Shown here in pieces: positions 9,167-18,981 of a DNA stretch of 64,000 nucleotides. This stretch comes from Cytophagaceae bacterium (GTDB taxonomy: Bacteria; Bacteroidota; Bacteroidia; Cytophagales; Spirosomataceae), in assembly GCA_027491315.1 (NCBI GenBank), contig JAIXWL010000006.1, positions 1 to 64,000 on the forward strand, in the 5' to 3' direction. Position 1 is the first letter of the stretch; every line of letters starts with the position of its first letter. Below the pieces are notes generated by a model. That model saw only the letters and a program-made list of their open reading frames with translations, made no database searches and was not told the DNA's origin. The position numbers and the translations under genes are program-made.

Positions 9167-10378
9167 ATGGATATATTAAAAAGTAGCAGGTTAGAGCATT
9201 TGAAGTATGAAATCAGGGGGCCTGTTTATGACAAAGCTTTGGCACTTCAGAATCAGGGTTATAAAATTACTTCCCTCAATATAGGCAATCCTGCTGCATT
9301 TGGTTTTGAAACACCCGATGAAATAGTTCATGATATCATTGTTAATATCCGTAATGCACAAGGATATACTGATTCTCGAGGTTTATTTGCTGCCCGAAAG
9401 GCAGTTATGCAATATTACCAGAACAAGGGCGTCAAAAATATCCTAATTGAAGATATTTATATAGGAAATGGGGTTAGTGAATTAATTTCTTTGGTCATGA
9501 TGGCATTATTGAACCCTGATGATGAAGTTTTAATTCCATCGCCTGATTATCCATTATGGACTACCGTAGTAGGCTTAGCTGGTGGTAATTCCATACATTA
9601 TGTATGTGATGAAACTTCAGATTGGCAGCCCGATTTAGCTGACATGGAAGCTAAAATTACAGATAAGTGCAGAGCCATTGTTTTGATTAACCCTAATAAT
9701 CCTACAGGCGCTGTTTACTCTAAAGATACAGTAGATAAAATTGTTCAATTGGCGATTAAACATAAGTTAATCCTATTTTCTGATGAAATATATGATAAGA
9801 TTTTGTTTGATCAACATGAACACTATTCCGCCGCAGGATTAAGTGACGAAATCTTAATTGTTACCATGGGTGGCTTATCTAAAAACTACCGGGCTGCCGG
9901 ATTTCGTGGTGGATGGATGATATTAACAGGTGCAAAACATAAAGCCAAATCATACATTGAAGGACTTAATTTTTTGTTTAGTACTCGTTTATGCGCCAAT
10001 GTAATTACTCAATTTGGCATTCAAACTGCTTTGGGTGGTTATCAATCCATTAATGATTTAGTTGCACCGGGTGGTAGGTTGTATAAACAAATGCAATTAG
10101 CTTACGAAAAATTAAATGCCATTGATGGTGTTTCTTGTGTCAAACCTAAAGGGGCATTATACCTCTTTCCCAAAATCGATTTAGGCAAATTCACCTTTGA
10201 GGATGATGAACACTTTGTGATGTCTTTATTGGAAGAGCAAAAAATCCTTGTGGTAGCTGGCCGAGGCTTTAATTTCAAACAAAGAGATCATTTTAGGATT
10301 GTGTTTTTACCTCATGTAGAGCAGCTTTCTTTAGCATTAGATAAGATTGCCTTGCATTTTGACAATTATAGAAGATGA
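9167..10378 (+). CDS. pyridoxal-phosphate aminotransferase, alanine-aminotransferase type
   Basis: A class I/II aminotransferase of 403 residues, close in length to E. coli AlaA. Family features seen are INPNNPTGAVY (binding of the carboxylate and PLP), SDEIYDKILFD with the PLP-contacting Asp and Tyr, and SKNYRAAGFRGGW with the Schiff-base lysine. I chose ATG 9167; the frame is open upstream to a TTG at 9104, but that would add a 21-residue Tyr/Phe-rich stretch that overlaps the divergent gene start. It likely makes alanine from pyruvate and glutamate. The stop codon overlaps the next start (ATGA). Confidence 0.9.
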   Translation: MDILKSSRLEHLKYEIRGPVYDKALALQNQGYKITSLNIGNPAAFGFETPDEIVHDIIVNIRNAQGYTDSRGLFAARKAVMQYYQNKGVKNILIEDIYIGNGVSELISLVMMALLNPDDEVLIPSPDYPLWTTVVGLAGGNSIHYVCDETSDWQPDLADMEAKITDKCRAIVLINPNNPTGAVYSKDTVDKIVQLAIKHKLILFSDEIYDKILFDQHEHYSAAGLSDEILIVTMGGLSKNYRAAGFRGGWMILTGAKHKAKSYIEGLNFLFSTRLCANVITQFGIQTALGGYQSINDLVAPGGRLYKQMQLAYEKLNAIDGVSCVKPKGALYLFPKIDLGKFTFEDDEHFVMSLLEEQKILVVAGRGFNFKQRDHFRIVFLPHVEQLSLALDKIALHFDNYRR

Positions 10379-11112
10379 TTTTTAACCAATTTTCTCGAAA
10401 ACAAAAGTTATTTATTTTCCTATTCGGAATATTTTTAACCAATGCTATTATAGCCGAGATTATTGGAGTTAAAATTGTCAGCATAGAAAAATCTTTAGGT
10501 TTCTCCCCATTGGGATTATTAACTCCTTGGGGTGACAAGTGGGATTTTAATCAAACGGCTGGTGCATTAAATTGGCCAATTGTATTTATTACGTCTGATA
10601 TAATCAATGATTATTTTGGAAAAAAAGGAGTTCGTTTCATATCCTATACGACTGCCCTATTTATTGCTTATTCATTCCTAATTATCTATTGGGCCACATT
10701 ATTAGTTCCAGCCGATTTCTGGTTACAAGTAAATAATACCAATGGCTTTAATATCAATGATTCATTTGCTAGAATATTCAGGCAAGGTTTAGGCATTATA
10801 ACAGGTTCATTGACTGCCTTTTTAGTTAGTCAAATGCTAGATGCCTTAGTATTTGAAAAAATTAAATCCAGAACAGGCCAAAAACACATTTGGCTGAGAG
10901 CAACAGGATCTACCCTAATCTCTCAGTTGATTGATAGTGTATTAGTTATTGGAATCGCCTTTTATTTCTTTGGAAATTGGAGTTTTGGTCAGTGGATGAA
11001 TGTATCATTCAATAATTACCTCTACAAATTCATTATAGCCATTCTTTTTACGCCAATGCTATACTTGGCACACTACCTCATTGAGTTATATTTACGACCT
11101 GAAAAAGATTAA
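10375..11112 (+). CDS. queuosine precursor transporter (YhhQ/VUT family)
   Basis: A 245-residue inner-membrane protein with about six hydrophobic segments. The family pattern is present: N-terminal NAIIAEIIGVKI, then FITSDIINDYFGKKGVRF, and the C-terminal half with TGSTLISQLIDSVLVIGIAF. Members of the VUT/YhhQ family import queuosine precursors (preQ0/preQ1). The start overlaps the aminotransferase stop by 4 bp, and the stop overlaps that of the convergent methyltransferase gene by 4 bp. The PTPS/QueD-type gene at 61702 could belong to the same pathway, but no queA or tgt is in the window. Confidence 0.88.
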   Translation: MIFNQFSRKQKLFIFLFGIFLTNAIIAEIIGVKIVSIEKSLGFSPLGLLTPWGDKWDFNQTAGALNWPIVFITSDIINDYFGKKGVRFISYTTALFIAYSFLIIYWATLLVPADFWLQVNNTNGFNINDSFARIFRQGLGIITGSLTAFLVSQMLDALVFEKIKSRTGQKHIWLRATGSTLISQLIDSVLVIGIAFYFFGNWSFGQWMNVSFNNYLYKFIIAILFTPMLYLAHYLIELYLRPEKD

Positions 11113-11840
11113 ATTCTTCTTAGTTGGTCTAATATAATACCTGTCGAAATGGCTACATTTAAAGATTCGGCTTCTCCAAAGCGAGGTATCGTGATTCTTT
11201 GTTGAATACTTGCACTAATTTCTGGTCTAATACCATGCGATTCACTGCCCATCACAATAAAAGCTTTGTTAGGGAAATGGAAATGATGCAGATTTTCCCC
11301 AGATAAATCCGCAGCAATTACCTCATGATTAGGATGAGATCTAAAGAATTCCAGTAAATCTACATAAATGCAATCTACACGTTTAAATGAACCCATTGTA
11401 GCAGAAATAACCTTTGGATTGTAAAACTCTGTACAATCATTAGAACAAACAATTTGTTTTACACCATACCAATCACATATCCGAATGATGGTACCTAAAT
11501 TTCCTGGGTCCCTAACACCATCTAAAACCAATACAATATCATCTAATGTATTGAATTTAAGTGCTGATTTACTTTGAACTACCGCTAATCCGAATTGATT
11601 GATGGTTAAGGTACTTAACTTGGTTATATCCTCTTTAGGTACAAAATATATAGGAATCGATGTATTAGAAAATAGATGTTGATATTCGACGTTAACTACT
11701 AGAAATTCTACCTTAAAATCAGAATCCATTACTTCTTGTATACCTTTCTCTCCTTCCACCAAAAATAGTTCGTTCTCTGATCGTCCTTTTTTAGAATGTA
11801 GAGAATTAATTAACTTTATTTGTTTATTCGTTAGCATCAT
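11109..11840 (-). CDS. TrmH/SpoU-family RNA 2'-O-methyltransferase
   Basis: A 243-residue SPOUT methyltransferase. The N-terminal third is the substrate-binding domain (L30e-like, with FLVEGEKGIQEV). The catalytic domain has the three SpoU motifs: DGVRDPGNLGTIIR (motif 1), IVMGSESHGIRPEI (motif 2) and IPRFGEAESLNVAISTGI (motif 3). It uses SAM to methylate a ribose in rRNA or tRNA; the exact nucleotide cannot be read from sequence. Its ATG abuts the TTG start of the divergent tamL-like gene with no intervening base. Confidence 0.92.
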   Translation of the reverse strand: MMLTNKQIKLINSLHSKKGRSENELFLVEGEKGIQEVMDSDFKVEFLVVNVEYQHLFSNTSIPIYFVPKEDITKLSTLTINQFGLAVVQSKSALKFNTLDDIVLVLDGVRDPGNLGTIIRICDWYGVKQIVCSNDCTEFYNPKVISATMGSFKRVDCIYVDLLEFFRSHPNHEVIAADLSGENLHHFHFPNKAFIVMGSESHGIRPEISASIQQRITIPRFGEAESLNVAISTGIILDQLRRI

Positions 11841-14123
11841 TTGAAATCTAGAAATATACTTATTGGATTAATACTCACTCAGGCACTATTTTATTCCTGC
11901 ACGGGTTATCGCCAATTCAAATTTTCGGAGTACAAAGTAAACCGAATCGACATTCAAGGTAATAAGTTAATCTCGAAAGAAGATTTAAGAACAAATATAC
12001 CTGGTTTAAAGGAATCCTATGCTAGAATATTTTCACCGAAAGTATACGGATTCTTTGAATTTAAAAGAAAATTAAAGGATTCTTTAGGTAAATCTCCCGC
12101 CTTTATACAATTTTTCAATACCGCCAATCCTAGCTTAAATAAAGCTTATTTAGAAGTTACCAAAGAGGCCATATATAAATTTTATCGAAATAATGGTTTT
12201 TTAAGAAATCAAGTCTCTTTGCATATTGATACAATTAAAAAATCAGAAAAATTGGTCAACGTAACTTTTCACATTGATGAAAATACCCTCAGCACCTTTT
12301 CTAAAAAAGATTCATTTTTAGTAGACAATCCCCAATTAGGAAAAAAAATTGATGCCTATTATGCCAATGAAAGTGTTATTTCTAATAATGATCGACTAAA
12401 CCTTGATTTATTAAAAAAGGAGAAAGAAAATATTACCCATTATTTAAAGAATCAGGGTTATTTTTATTTTTCCAATGAAGCTGTAGGTTTAAAGCTCAAT
12501 GACTTACAGGATTCTAGCTTATTACGGGTGGGGATTATATATAAAATACCCGATTTTAAAGAAGTCAACACCAATCGCCAATATGATCGCTTATTTCGTT
12601 TTGGCAAGGCTAGTTTTGTCAACAATCAATATACTGATTCCAGTAATTTGGGCATTTTAAATACAACTGCACTAAGTAGACTGGTTACCTTTAAGGAGGG
12701 TGATTTATATTCCGTAGATCAATTAAATCAAAGCCTTCAAAATATCTATGCATCTGATCAATTTAAATCAGTTTCTATCAAATTTGATACCTCCTCTACC
12801 CGTGTATTTCCTAAAGTAGAATTAGTTCCCAATGAAAAGTTTAATTTCTCATCTGAATTAGGTGGAAGTGTTTTTCGAGGAATTCCAGGTCCCTTTCTAA
12901 CTAATTCATTTAAAGTTCGACGCGTCTTTTCTAGTTTGGATTATTTAGATTTTTCCGCGCGCATAGGTTTTGAAGCTCAGGCAGGATTCATCAATACTGA
13001 TCAGGCAAGAAAAAACCTAGAAGTTAATTTTAGTACCACATTGAATTTCCCTAGATTGTTTTTACCAAGCAATATAAAACAACAATTGGGACCATTGTAT
13101 GCTTCACAAACGCAAATTGGCTTTGGCTATGACTATATCAATCGACCGGAATATTTAAGAACTAATTTTAAAATATTTCAGCGATATCAATGGCGAAAAT
13201 CCCCTTTTAAAACTTTCCAATTTTCTTTGGTAGACCTCAATATATTAAACACCAATTATCCAGAAACCTCCACTGCAAGTGCCTTTAAAAGTTATTTGGA
13301 GGAATTACGCTTACAAGGAAACAATTTGTACCGAAGTTTTAATCCTAGTTTTGTCTCCAGTATACATTTTACTTATGCCTACCGCAGTTTCTTACCCAGT
13401 AATGAATTACAAACTGGAGAATCCTTTCAATTGGGGCTTGAATCTGGAGGAAGTACTTTAAACTTAATTGGATCCAAGAGGATTGCTTTTATTGAAAATA
13501 TCTTGGGTAGTAATCAAAATATTCAATTTTATCGATTTGTACGATTTAATTTCGACTACAGGAAATATAAGATGTTAGGCATGAATCGAAAATCCCAATT
13601 AGCCTTTAAATTCTTCGGTGGATTAGCGTATTCATATGGAGAAGAAAATGATTTTCAATTACCCTATGAGAAAAACTTCTTCATTGGTGGCCCTAGTAGT
13701 TTACGCGCATGGAAACCTCGTCGATTAGGTCCAGGTGCCTATAATGCCATTAGTAATTTAATTGAACAACCAGGTAGTATTTTATTGGAATCTTCAGTAG
13801 AATACCGTTTTAGGATGTTCCAGTTGTTTGGTACTATGAATGGTGCATTCTTTATTGACGCAGGAAATATCTGGACTTTTGCCAATTCTAAAGGTGAAAA
13901 AGATGGATACTTTGCCCTAGATAATTTTTACAATCAAATAGCGGTGGGTACAGGTTTTGGATTGCGATGGGATTTCTCGTATTTCCTTTTAAGATTAGAT
14001 TTAGCCACCAAAGTAATCAATCCAGCAAAACCCCTAAATGAAAAATGGGTTCTCTCCAAGACTTCGTTCAGCAGTGGAGAAAACCCAATTGAATTCAATA
14101 TAGGAATTGGTTATCCTTTTTAA
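11841..14123 (+). CDS. TamL-type outer-membrane lipoprotein (Omp85 family)
   Basis: A 760-residue BamA/TamA-family protein. The N-terminus is a lipoprotein signal ending at Cys20 (LFYSC), which is the hallmark of the Bacteroidota TamL variant. POTRA-like repeats follow from about residue 30 (VNRIDIQGNKLISKEDL) to about 330. The C-terminal 430 residues form the 16-strand barrel, with the family segment FFIGGPSSLRAWKPRRLGPG near residue 612 and a final strand ending in a bulky residue (NIGIGYPF). It is expected to help insert or export envelope components. The only possible start is TTG at 11841: a stop codon lies 9 bp upstream in frame and no ATG precedes the signal peptide. Confidence 0.9.
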   Translation: MKSRNILIGLILTQALFYSCTGYRQFKFSEYKVNRIDIQGNKLISKEDLRTNIPGLKESYARIFSPKVYGFFEFKRKLKDSLGKSPAFIQFFNTANPSLNKAYLEVTKEAIYKFYRNNGFLRNQVSLHIDTIKKSEKLVNVTFHIDENTLSTFSKKDSFLVDNPQLGKKIDAYYANESVISNNDRLNLDLLKKEKENITHYLKNQGYFYFSNEAVGLKLNDLQDSSLLRVGIIYKIPDFKEVNTNRQYDRLFRFGKASFVNNQYTDSSNLGILNTTALSRLVTFKEGDLYSVDQLNQSLQNIYASDQFKSVSIKFDTSSTRVFPKVELVPNEKFNFSSELGGSVFRGIPGPFLTNSFKVRRVFSSLDYLDFSARIGFEAQAGFINTDQARKNLEVNFSTTLNFPRLFLPSNIKQQLGPLYASQTQIGFGYDYINRPEYLRTNFKIFQRYQWRKSPFKTFQFSLVDLNILNTNYPETSTASAFKSYLEELRLQGNNLYRSFNPSFVSSIHFTYAYRSFLPSNELQTGESFQLGLESGGSTLNLIGSKRIAFIENILGSNQNIQFYRFVRFNFDYRKYKMLGMNRKSQLAFKFFGGLAYSYGEENDFQLPYEKNFFIGGPSSLRAWKPRRLGPGAYNAISNLIEQPGSILLESSVEYRFRMFQLFGTMNGAFFIDAGNIWTFANSKGEKDGYFALDNFYNQIAVGTGFGLRWDFSYFLLRLDLATKVINPAKPLNEKWVLSKTSFSSGENPIEFNIGIGYPF

Positions 14124-14124
14124 T

Positions 14125-15075
14125 TTATTTTCTTGCAATTGCTTTGATGGATTTCTCCACAATAGCCGCAGCATTTAAACCATATTTTTCCATTAGATCA
14201 GCAGGCTTACCTGATTCACCAAAAGAATCATTTACCCCTACAAATTCTTGAGGTGTAGGGTGATTTTGAGATAAAAATTGTGCAACGGAATCACCTAAAC
14301 CACCATTTATTTGATGTTCTTCAGCTGTTACCACACAACCTGTTTTACTTATAGAGGCTAAAATAGCTGCTGTATCTAAAGGCTTAATGGTATGTATGTT
14401 CAAGACATCAGCTTTTATACCTTTTTCTTCTAGAATTTCGGCTGCCTGAATAGCTTCCCAGACAAGGTGTCCAGTAGCTAGAATAGTTACATCGGTTCCT
14501 TCGATTAGATGAATGGCTTTACCAATTTCAAATTTTTGATCTTCAGGAGTAAATACTGGCACCACTGGACGGCCAAAACGTAAATACACAGGACCTTCAT
14601 ATTCTGCAATGGCGATAGTAGCTGCTTTTGTCTGATTGTAATCACAAGGATTAATAACAACCATACTTGGTAACATCTTCATTAAGCCGATATCCTCTAA
14701 TATTTGGTGAGTAGCACCATCCTCTCCTAGTGTTAGACCTGCATGTGAACAGCAAATTTTAACATTTTTACCTGAATAGGCTACCGACTGACGAATTTGA
14801 TCATATACACGACCAGTTCCGAAATTGGCAAATGTAGTAGCAAAAGGAATGTATCCACCAATAGCTAAACCAGCTGAAATACCAATCATGTTAGCTTCAG
14901 CAATTCCTGTTTGGAAAAAACGCTCTGGACTATTTTTAATAAAAGCTTCCAATTTTAAAGAGCCAATTAAATCGGCACATAAAGCCACAACCTTAGGATT
15001 GTTTTGACTTAAATATTCCATTCCAGCTCCAAAGCCTGAACGAGTATCTTTTTTTGTTTCGTAAGTAAACTTCAT
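14125..15075 (-). CDS. transketolase, C-terminal subunit
   Basis: A 316-residue protein matching the second half of transketolase: the pyrimidine-binding domain of the TPP site (GIAEANMIGISAGLAIGG with its conserved Glu) followed by the C-terminal transketolase fold (GCVVTAEEHQINGGLGDSVA). It pairs with the N-terminal subunit encoded 9 bp upstream to rebuild one enzyme that moves two-carbon units in the non-oxidative pentose phosphate pathway. The split is an established variant and both halves appear intact. Last gene of a five-gene operon. Confidence 0.94.
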   Translation of the reverse strand: MKFTYETKKDTRSGFGAGMEYLSQNNPKVVALCADLIGSLKLEAFIKNSPERFFQTGIAEANMIGISAGLAIGGYIPFATTFANFGTGRVYDQIRQSVAYSGKNVKICCSHAGLTLGEDGATHQILEDIGLMKMLPSMVVINPCDYNQTKAATIAIAEYEGPVYLRFGRPVVPVFTPEDQKFEIGKAIHLIEGTDVTILATGHLVWEAIQAAEILEEKGIKADVLNIHTIKPLDTAAILASISKTGCVVTAEEHQINGGLGDSVAQFLSQNHPTPQEFVGVNDSFGESGKPADLMEKYGLNAAAIVEKSIKAIARK

Positions 15076-15084
15076 TGTAAATTA

Positions 15085-15942
15085 TTAATAGTCGCCTAAA
15101 GTTTCATTTAATTGTGCCAATGCATCAGCTAATTGCTGATCATTTGGAGCCACTCCGTGCCATTTATGACTGCCCATCATAAAATCAACCCCTGCTCCCA
15201 TTTCAGTTTTCATCAATATCATGATTGGAGATCCTTGACCTAATAATGATTTAGCATGCGCCAAGGTATTGATAACCTCTTCCATGTCATTACCATCCAT
15301 GCGCAATACCTGCCAACCAAAAGCCTTATATTTAGCTTCTAAATCACGGTTACTCATGACTTTCTCAGTAGGTCCGTCAATCTGTTGACCATTTTCATCA
15401 ATAAAAGCGATTAGATTATCCACTTTATGATGTGGGGCATACATGGCTGCTTCCCAAACTTGACCTTCATTTTGTTCCCCATCTCCCATCAAGCAATAAA
15501 CCGTTGAAGTGTCATTGGATAATTTTTTAGCCTGAGCAGTACCTATGGCCACACTTAAACCTTGTCCTAAGGAACCTGAAGCAATTCTAATTCCTTCTAA
15601 ATGTTCATGTGGGGTTGGATGACCTTGCAATCTAGAATTTAATTGTCTGAATGTAGCCAGTTCTTTTACAGGAAAATAACCTCTTCTAGCTAAAACACTG
15701 TACATAACGGGAGAAATATGTCCATTGGAAAGGTAAAAGACATCTTCTTGATTACCTGACATATTGAAAACAACATTTCCATTGGCATCTTGAGCCAATT
15801 TCATGGTATTAAAATATAATCCTACCAATAAATCTGTACAACCTAATGACCCACCAGGGTGGCCTGACTGACAAGCATGAACCTGACGAAGAATATCTCG
15901 ACGTACTTGGCTAGCTACATTTTTTAATTCTTGTGTTTGCAT
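15085..15942 (-). CDS. transketolase, N-terminal subunit
   Basis: A 285-residue protein matching the first third of transketolase, the part that binds the diphosphate of TPP. Seen are SGHPGGSLGCTDLLVGLYF near the N-terminus and the TPP signature GDGEQNEGQVWEAA with IDENGQQIDG. It ends just after VAPNDQQLADALAQL. It is followed after 9 bp by the C-terminal subunit gene and preceded after 9 bp by bcp. The protein starts at ATG 15942. Confidence 0.94.
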   Translation of the reverse strand: MQTQELKNVASQVRRDILRQVHACQSGHPGGSLGCTDLLVGLYFNTMKLAQDANGNVVFNMSGNQEDVFYLSNGHISPVMYSVLARRGYFPVKELATFRQLNSRLQGHPTPHEHLEGIRIASGSLGQGLSVAIGTAQAKKLSNDTSTVYCLMGDGEQNEGQVWEAAMYAPHHKVDNLIAFIDENGQQIDGPTEKVMSNRDLEAKYKAFGWQVLRMDGNDMEEVINTLAHAKSLLGQGSPIMILMKTEMGAGVDFMMGSHKWHGVAPNDQQLADALAQLNETLGDY

Positions 15943-15951
15943 AAAAATATA

Positions 15952-16398
15952 TTAGTGGATCTGTGACGTATGATTTTTGGTATCCACCTTGGCTATAATA
16001 TCTGTAATAATTCCGTTTTCATCAATTAAAAAAGTAGTTCTGGCTGTTCCCATGTAAGATTTGCCATACATAGACTTTTCTACCCAAACTCCATATTTAT
16101 TGACTAATTCATGCTCAGTATCTGCCAAAAGAGAAAAATTTAACTGATACTTTTTCTTAAACTTAGTATGTGCAGCATTAGAATCAACACTAACACCAAT
16201 CACGCGGTATCCTTTAGAGGATAAATAATCTAAATTTTCATTTAAATTACATGCTTGGGCAGTACATCCTGGAGTGTCATCTTTTGGATAAAAATATAAA
16301 ACTACTTTTGTCCCTTTTAAGGCTGCTAAATCAACTAAATTACCATCAGAATCGATCATGCTGATTGCAGGAGCTGATTCACCTATTTGTAAACTCAT
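15952..16398 (-). CDS. bcp: thioredoxin-dependent peroxiredoxin, Bcp/PrxQ type
   Basis: A 148-residue peroxiredoxin. The active-site segment is DDTPGCTAQAC, with the peroxidatic Cys45 and the resolving Cys50 five residues later. That spacing defines the atypical two-cysteine PrxQ class. It reduces hydrogen peroxide and organic peroxides using thioredoxin in the cytoplasm. The gene lies 1 bp after the FAH-family gene and 9 bp before the transketolase genes. Confidence 0.94.
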   Translation of the reverse strand: MSLQIGESAPAISMIDSDGNLVDLAALKGTKVVLYFYPKDDTPGCTAQACNLNENLDYLSSKGYRVIGVSVDSNAAHTKFKKKYQLNFSLLADTEHELVNKYGVWVEKSMYGKSYMGTARTTFLIDENGIITDIIAKVDTKNHTSQIH

Positions 16399-16399
16399 A

Positions 16400-17011
16400 T
16401 TAAGAGATGTTTAAATCAAATATTTTTTCGTCATACAAGAAGCCACTCAATTTGTCTCCTATTTTCACAGGCCCTACCCCAGCAGGTGTTCCAGTAAAGA
16501 TGTAATCACCTGTTTTAAGTGTAAAATATTGAGAAATATCGGCAATTAATTCACTAATATTCCAAATCATCAGGTTGCTTTCACCTGATTGCACTGTACT
16601 ACCATTGATGTCCAATCGGAAAGGGATAGATTGCTCTAATTCTCCTTCTCTCAATGGACGAATAGCTGAAACAAAGGCAGAACCATTAAAAGCTTTGGAT
16701 TTCTCCCAAGGTAAGCCCTTTTCTTTTAATTTAGCTTGTAAATCACGTGCTGTAAAATCAATGCCTAAACCAATGCCATCAATGTACTTGTAGGCAAATT
16801 TGGATTCAATATTCTTGCCCACTTTAGAAATACGAAATACCAATTCGATTTCATGGTGGACATCTTGTGAAAAACTCGGATAATAAAAATCCGAGTTTTG
16901 ATCTAATAGCGCCGTGTCTGGCTTAAGAAATATGACAGGATCCTTCGGTTTCTCGTTAGATAATTCCTTGATATGATCTACATAATTTCTTCCTACACAG
17001 ATAATTTTCAT
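16400..17011 (-). CDS. fumarylacetoacetate hydrolase (FAH) family protein
   Basis: A 203-residue single-domain FAH-fold enzyme. It shows the family start CVGRNYVDHIKEL, then FLKPDTALL, DVHHEIELVF with the metal-binding acidic pair, GLGIDFTARDLQ, and GDYIFTGTPAGVGPVKIGD. Such short members act as acylpyruvate hydrolases or oxaloacetate decarboxylases. The position directly after sucC would suit a role at the TCA cycle (for example control of oxaloacetate), but the substrate is not shown by sequence. Confidence 0.9.
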   Translation of the reverse strand: MKIICVGRNYVDHIKELSNEKPKDPVIFLKPDTALLDQNSDFYYPSFSQDVHHEIELVFRISKVGKNIESKFAYKYIDGIGLGIDFTARDLQAKLKEKGLPWEKSKAFNGSAFVSAIRPLREGELEQSIPFRLDINGSTVQSGESNLMIWNISELIADISQYFTLKTGDYIFTGTPAGVGPVKIGDKLSGFLYDEKIFDLNIS

Positions 17012-17020
17012 GTGAAAAAA

Positions 17021-18211
17021 TTATTTCAATACTTCTGAAACCAATTTTGCTGCATCTTTTAATAATACCGCCGAAAATACTTTCAAGCCTGAATTATTGA
17101 TAATGGCAGCACCTTCTTCTGCATTAGTACCTTGTAAACGTACAATGATAGGCACATTGATTTCTCCTATATTTTTATATGCTTCAACCACACCATTGGC
17201 AACACGGTCACAACGTACTATACCACCAAAGATGTTAATCAAAATAGCTTTTACATTAGGATCTTGTAAAATGATGCGGAAACCAGCTTCTACAGTTTTG
17301 GCATTCGCTCCACCCCCTACGTCAAGGAAGTTAGCGGGCTCACCACCAGATAATTTAATAATATCCATGGTCGCCATGGCTAAACCGGCACCGTTAACCA
17401 TACAGCCAACGTTTCCGTCTAATTTAACGTAGTTTAAATCATTTTCAGACGCTTCTACTTCCAAAGGATCTTCTTCAGAAATATCGCGCAATACAGCTAA
17501 ATCCTTATGACGATACAAAGCATTATCATCTAAATTAACCTTAGCATCAACTGCTAAAATTTTATCATCAGAGGTCTTTAGCACCGGGTTAATTTCAAAC
17601 ATGGAAGAATCTGTTTCCACATACGCTTTGTAAAGCGATTGAATAAATTTAACCATTTCTTTTAATGCTTGACCACTTAAGCCTAACATAAAAGCAATTT
17701 TACGTGCTTGAAAATCTTGTAAACCTACACGTGGGTCAATCCACTCTTTAATGATTTTTTCAGGACTGTGCTCAGCAACCTCCTCTATATCCATTCCACC
17801 TTCTGTAGATGCCATGATAACATTGCATGCACGTCCACGATCTAATAAAATCGATAAATAGTATTCCTTAGGTTCTGAATCGCCAGGATAGTATACATCC
17901 TCACTAATTAAAACCTTGTTTACCTTTTTACCTTCAGGACCTGTTTGGTGTGTAATTAATTGCATTCCCAAAATTTGAGAAACGCGCTCTTTTACTTCAT
18001 CCATGTTCTTGGCAAGTTTTACTCCTCCCCCTTTTCCACGACCACCCGCATGAATCTGAGCCTTAACTACAAACCAACCTGTACCAGTTTGTGTTTTTAA
18101 AGCTTCAGCTGCTGAAGTAGCATCTTCCAACTTGTCAACAACAATACCCTCTTGAATCCTTACCCCGTAACTTTTTAAAATTTCTTTTGCTTGGTATTCG
18201 TGAATATTCAT
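17021..18211 (-). CDS. sucC: succinyl-CoA ligase [ADP-forming] subunit beta
   Basis: The 396-residue beta subunit of succinyl-CoA synthetase, which makes ATP or GTP from succinyl-CoA in the TCA cycle. It has the N-terminal ATP-grasp domain ([17 protein letters not shown], and [18 protein letters not shown]) and the C-terminal CoA-ligase domain with [16 protein letters not shown] and [17 protein letters not shown]. The alpha subunit gene sucD is not beside it. It is the first gene of the operon sucC-FAH-bcp-tktN-tktC. Confidence 0.97.
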   Translation of the reverse strand: MNIHEYQAKEILKSYGVRIQEGIVVDKLEDATSAAEALKTQTGTGWFVVKAQIHAGGRGKGGGVKLAKNMDEVKERVSQILGMQLITHQTGPEGKKVNKVLISEDVYYPGDSEPKEYYLSILLDRGRACNVIMASTEGGMDIEEVAEHSPEKIIKEWIDPRVGLQDFQARKIAFMLGLSGQALKEMVKFIQSLYKAYVETDSSMFEINPVLKTSDDKILAVDAKVNLDDNALYRHKDLAVLRDISEEDPLEVEASENDLNYVKLDGNVGCMVNGAGLAMATMDIIKLSGGEPANFLDVGGGANAKTVEAGFRIILQDPNVKAILINIFGGIVRCDRVANGVVEAYKNIGEINVPIIVRLQGTNAEEGAAIINNSGLKVFSAVLLKDAAKLVSEVLK

Positions 18212-18275
18212 TTATCAAAATTTTTATTTCGTGAAATTACTATTTATTTGCCAAACTTTTAAAATCTTATTGTAT

Positions 18276-18303
18276 CAAACGTATTTTCTAAAAAAAAGAC
18301 AAA
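18276..18303 (-). promoter_or_regulatory. sucC operon promoter
   Basis: On the minus strand TTTG (18303-18300) is followed after 16 bp by TACGTTTG (18283-18276), a perfect -7 box. The leader to the sucC start would be about 60 nt. It lies in the 95-bp divergent gap between sucC and the lolD-like gene. Confidence 0.55.
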
Positions 18304-18306
18304 AAA

Positions 18307-18960
18307 ATGTTAGAATTAAAAAATATTTCCAAATCCTATGGGACTCAATTAATTCTGGACAACATATCTTTTACCATCAACAACAATGAATTAATTTCCA
18401 TTTTAGGTCCTTCTGGCTCAGGTAAAAGTACCTTACTTCAAATCATTGGTTTACTTACAAACTACAATTCAGGTGAAATCTACTTGGATGGAATTTCATA
18501 TGCTAGTTTAAATGAACAAGAACAAAGTTTCTTCCGTAACAAAAAAATGGGATTCGTATTTCAATTTCACCATTTGTTAGGTGAATTCACCTGTGAAGAA
18601 AATATAAAATTCCCTCTTTACATTCGAGGGGGACAATTGACTGAAGAGGATGAAGAGTTCTATCAAAAGATTGTTCAAAAATTGGGGATCACTTCTATAT
18701 TAAAAAAATTTCCAGGACAAATTTCAGGTGGAGAACAGCAACGGGTAGCTGTGGCAAGAGCCTTGATCAATCGCCCGAGCCTGTTATTGGCAGATGAACC
18801 AACGGGAAATCTGGATAAAAATAATGCTGAGAATCTCTATGATTTGTTTTTAGAATTAAAGCAGGATTGGAATCAACGTATTATCATGGTTACGCACAAC
18901 GAAGCCCTTACCTATCAATCAGATCAGGTAATTATTTTAAATTCTGGCAAGATTCAATAG
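18307..18960 (+). CDS. ABC transporter ATP-binding protein, LolD-like
   Basis: A 217-residue ATPase with Walker [10 protein letters not shown] (about 34-42), the signature [15 protein letters not shown], Walker [13 protein letters not shown] and a switch histidine in VTHNEAL. The [10 protein letters not shown] segment places it in the MacB/LolD/FtsE subgroup that works with FtsX-like permeases on lipoproteins or cell-wall control. Bacteroidota genomes often carry lolD apart from its permease, as here; no permease is nearby. Confidence 0.9.
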   Translation: MLELKNISKSYGTQLILDNISFTINNNELISILGPSGSGKSTLLQIIGLLTNYNSGEIYLDGISYASLNEQEQSFFRNKKMGFVFQFHHLLGEFTCEENIKFPLYIRGGQLTEEDEEFYQKIVQKLGITSILKKFPGQISGGEQQRVAVARALINRPSLLLADEPTGNLDKNNAENLYDLFLELKQDWNQRIIMVTHNEALTYQSDQVIILNSGKIQ

Positions 18961-18968
18961 GCATTGTC

Positions 18969-18981
18969 TGACAAAATGTCA
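18969..18981. promoter_or_regulatory. perfect palindrome TGACA-AAA-TGTCA in the miaB promoter
   Basis: A 13-bp perfect inverted repeat with a 3-bp centre. It ends on the base before the TAAATTTG -7 element, where a bound protein would block or modulate RNA polymerase. The half-site TGACA recurs twice upstream of groES (23114 and 23135). I infer an operator; the binding protein could be the activator encoded in the same operon. Confidence 0.5.
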
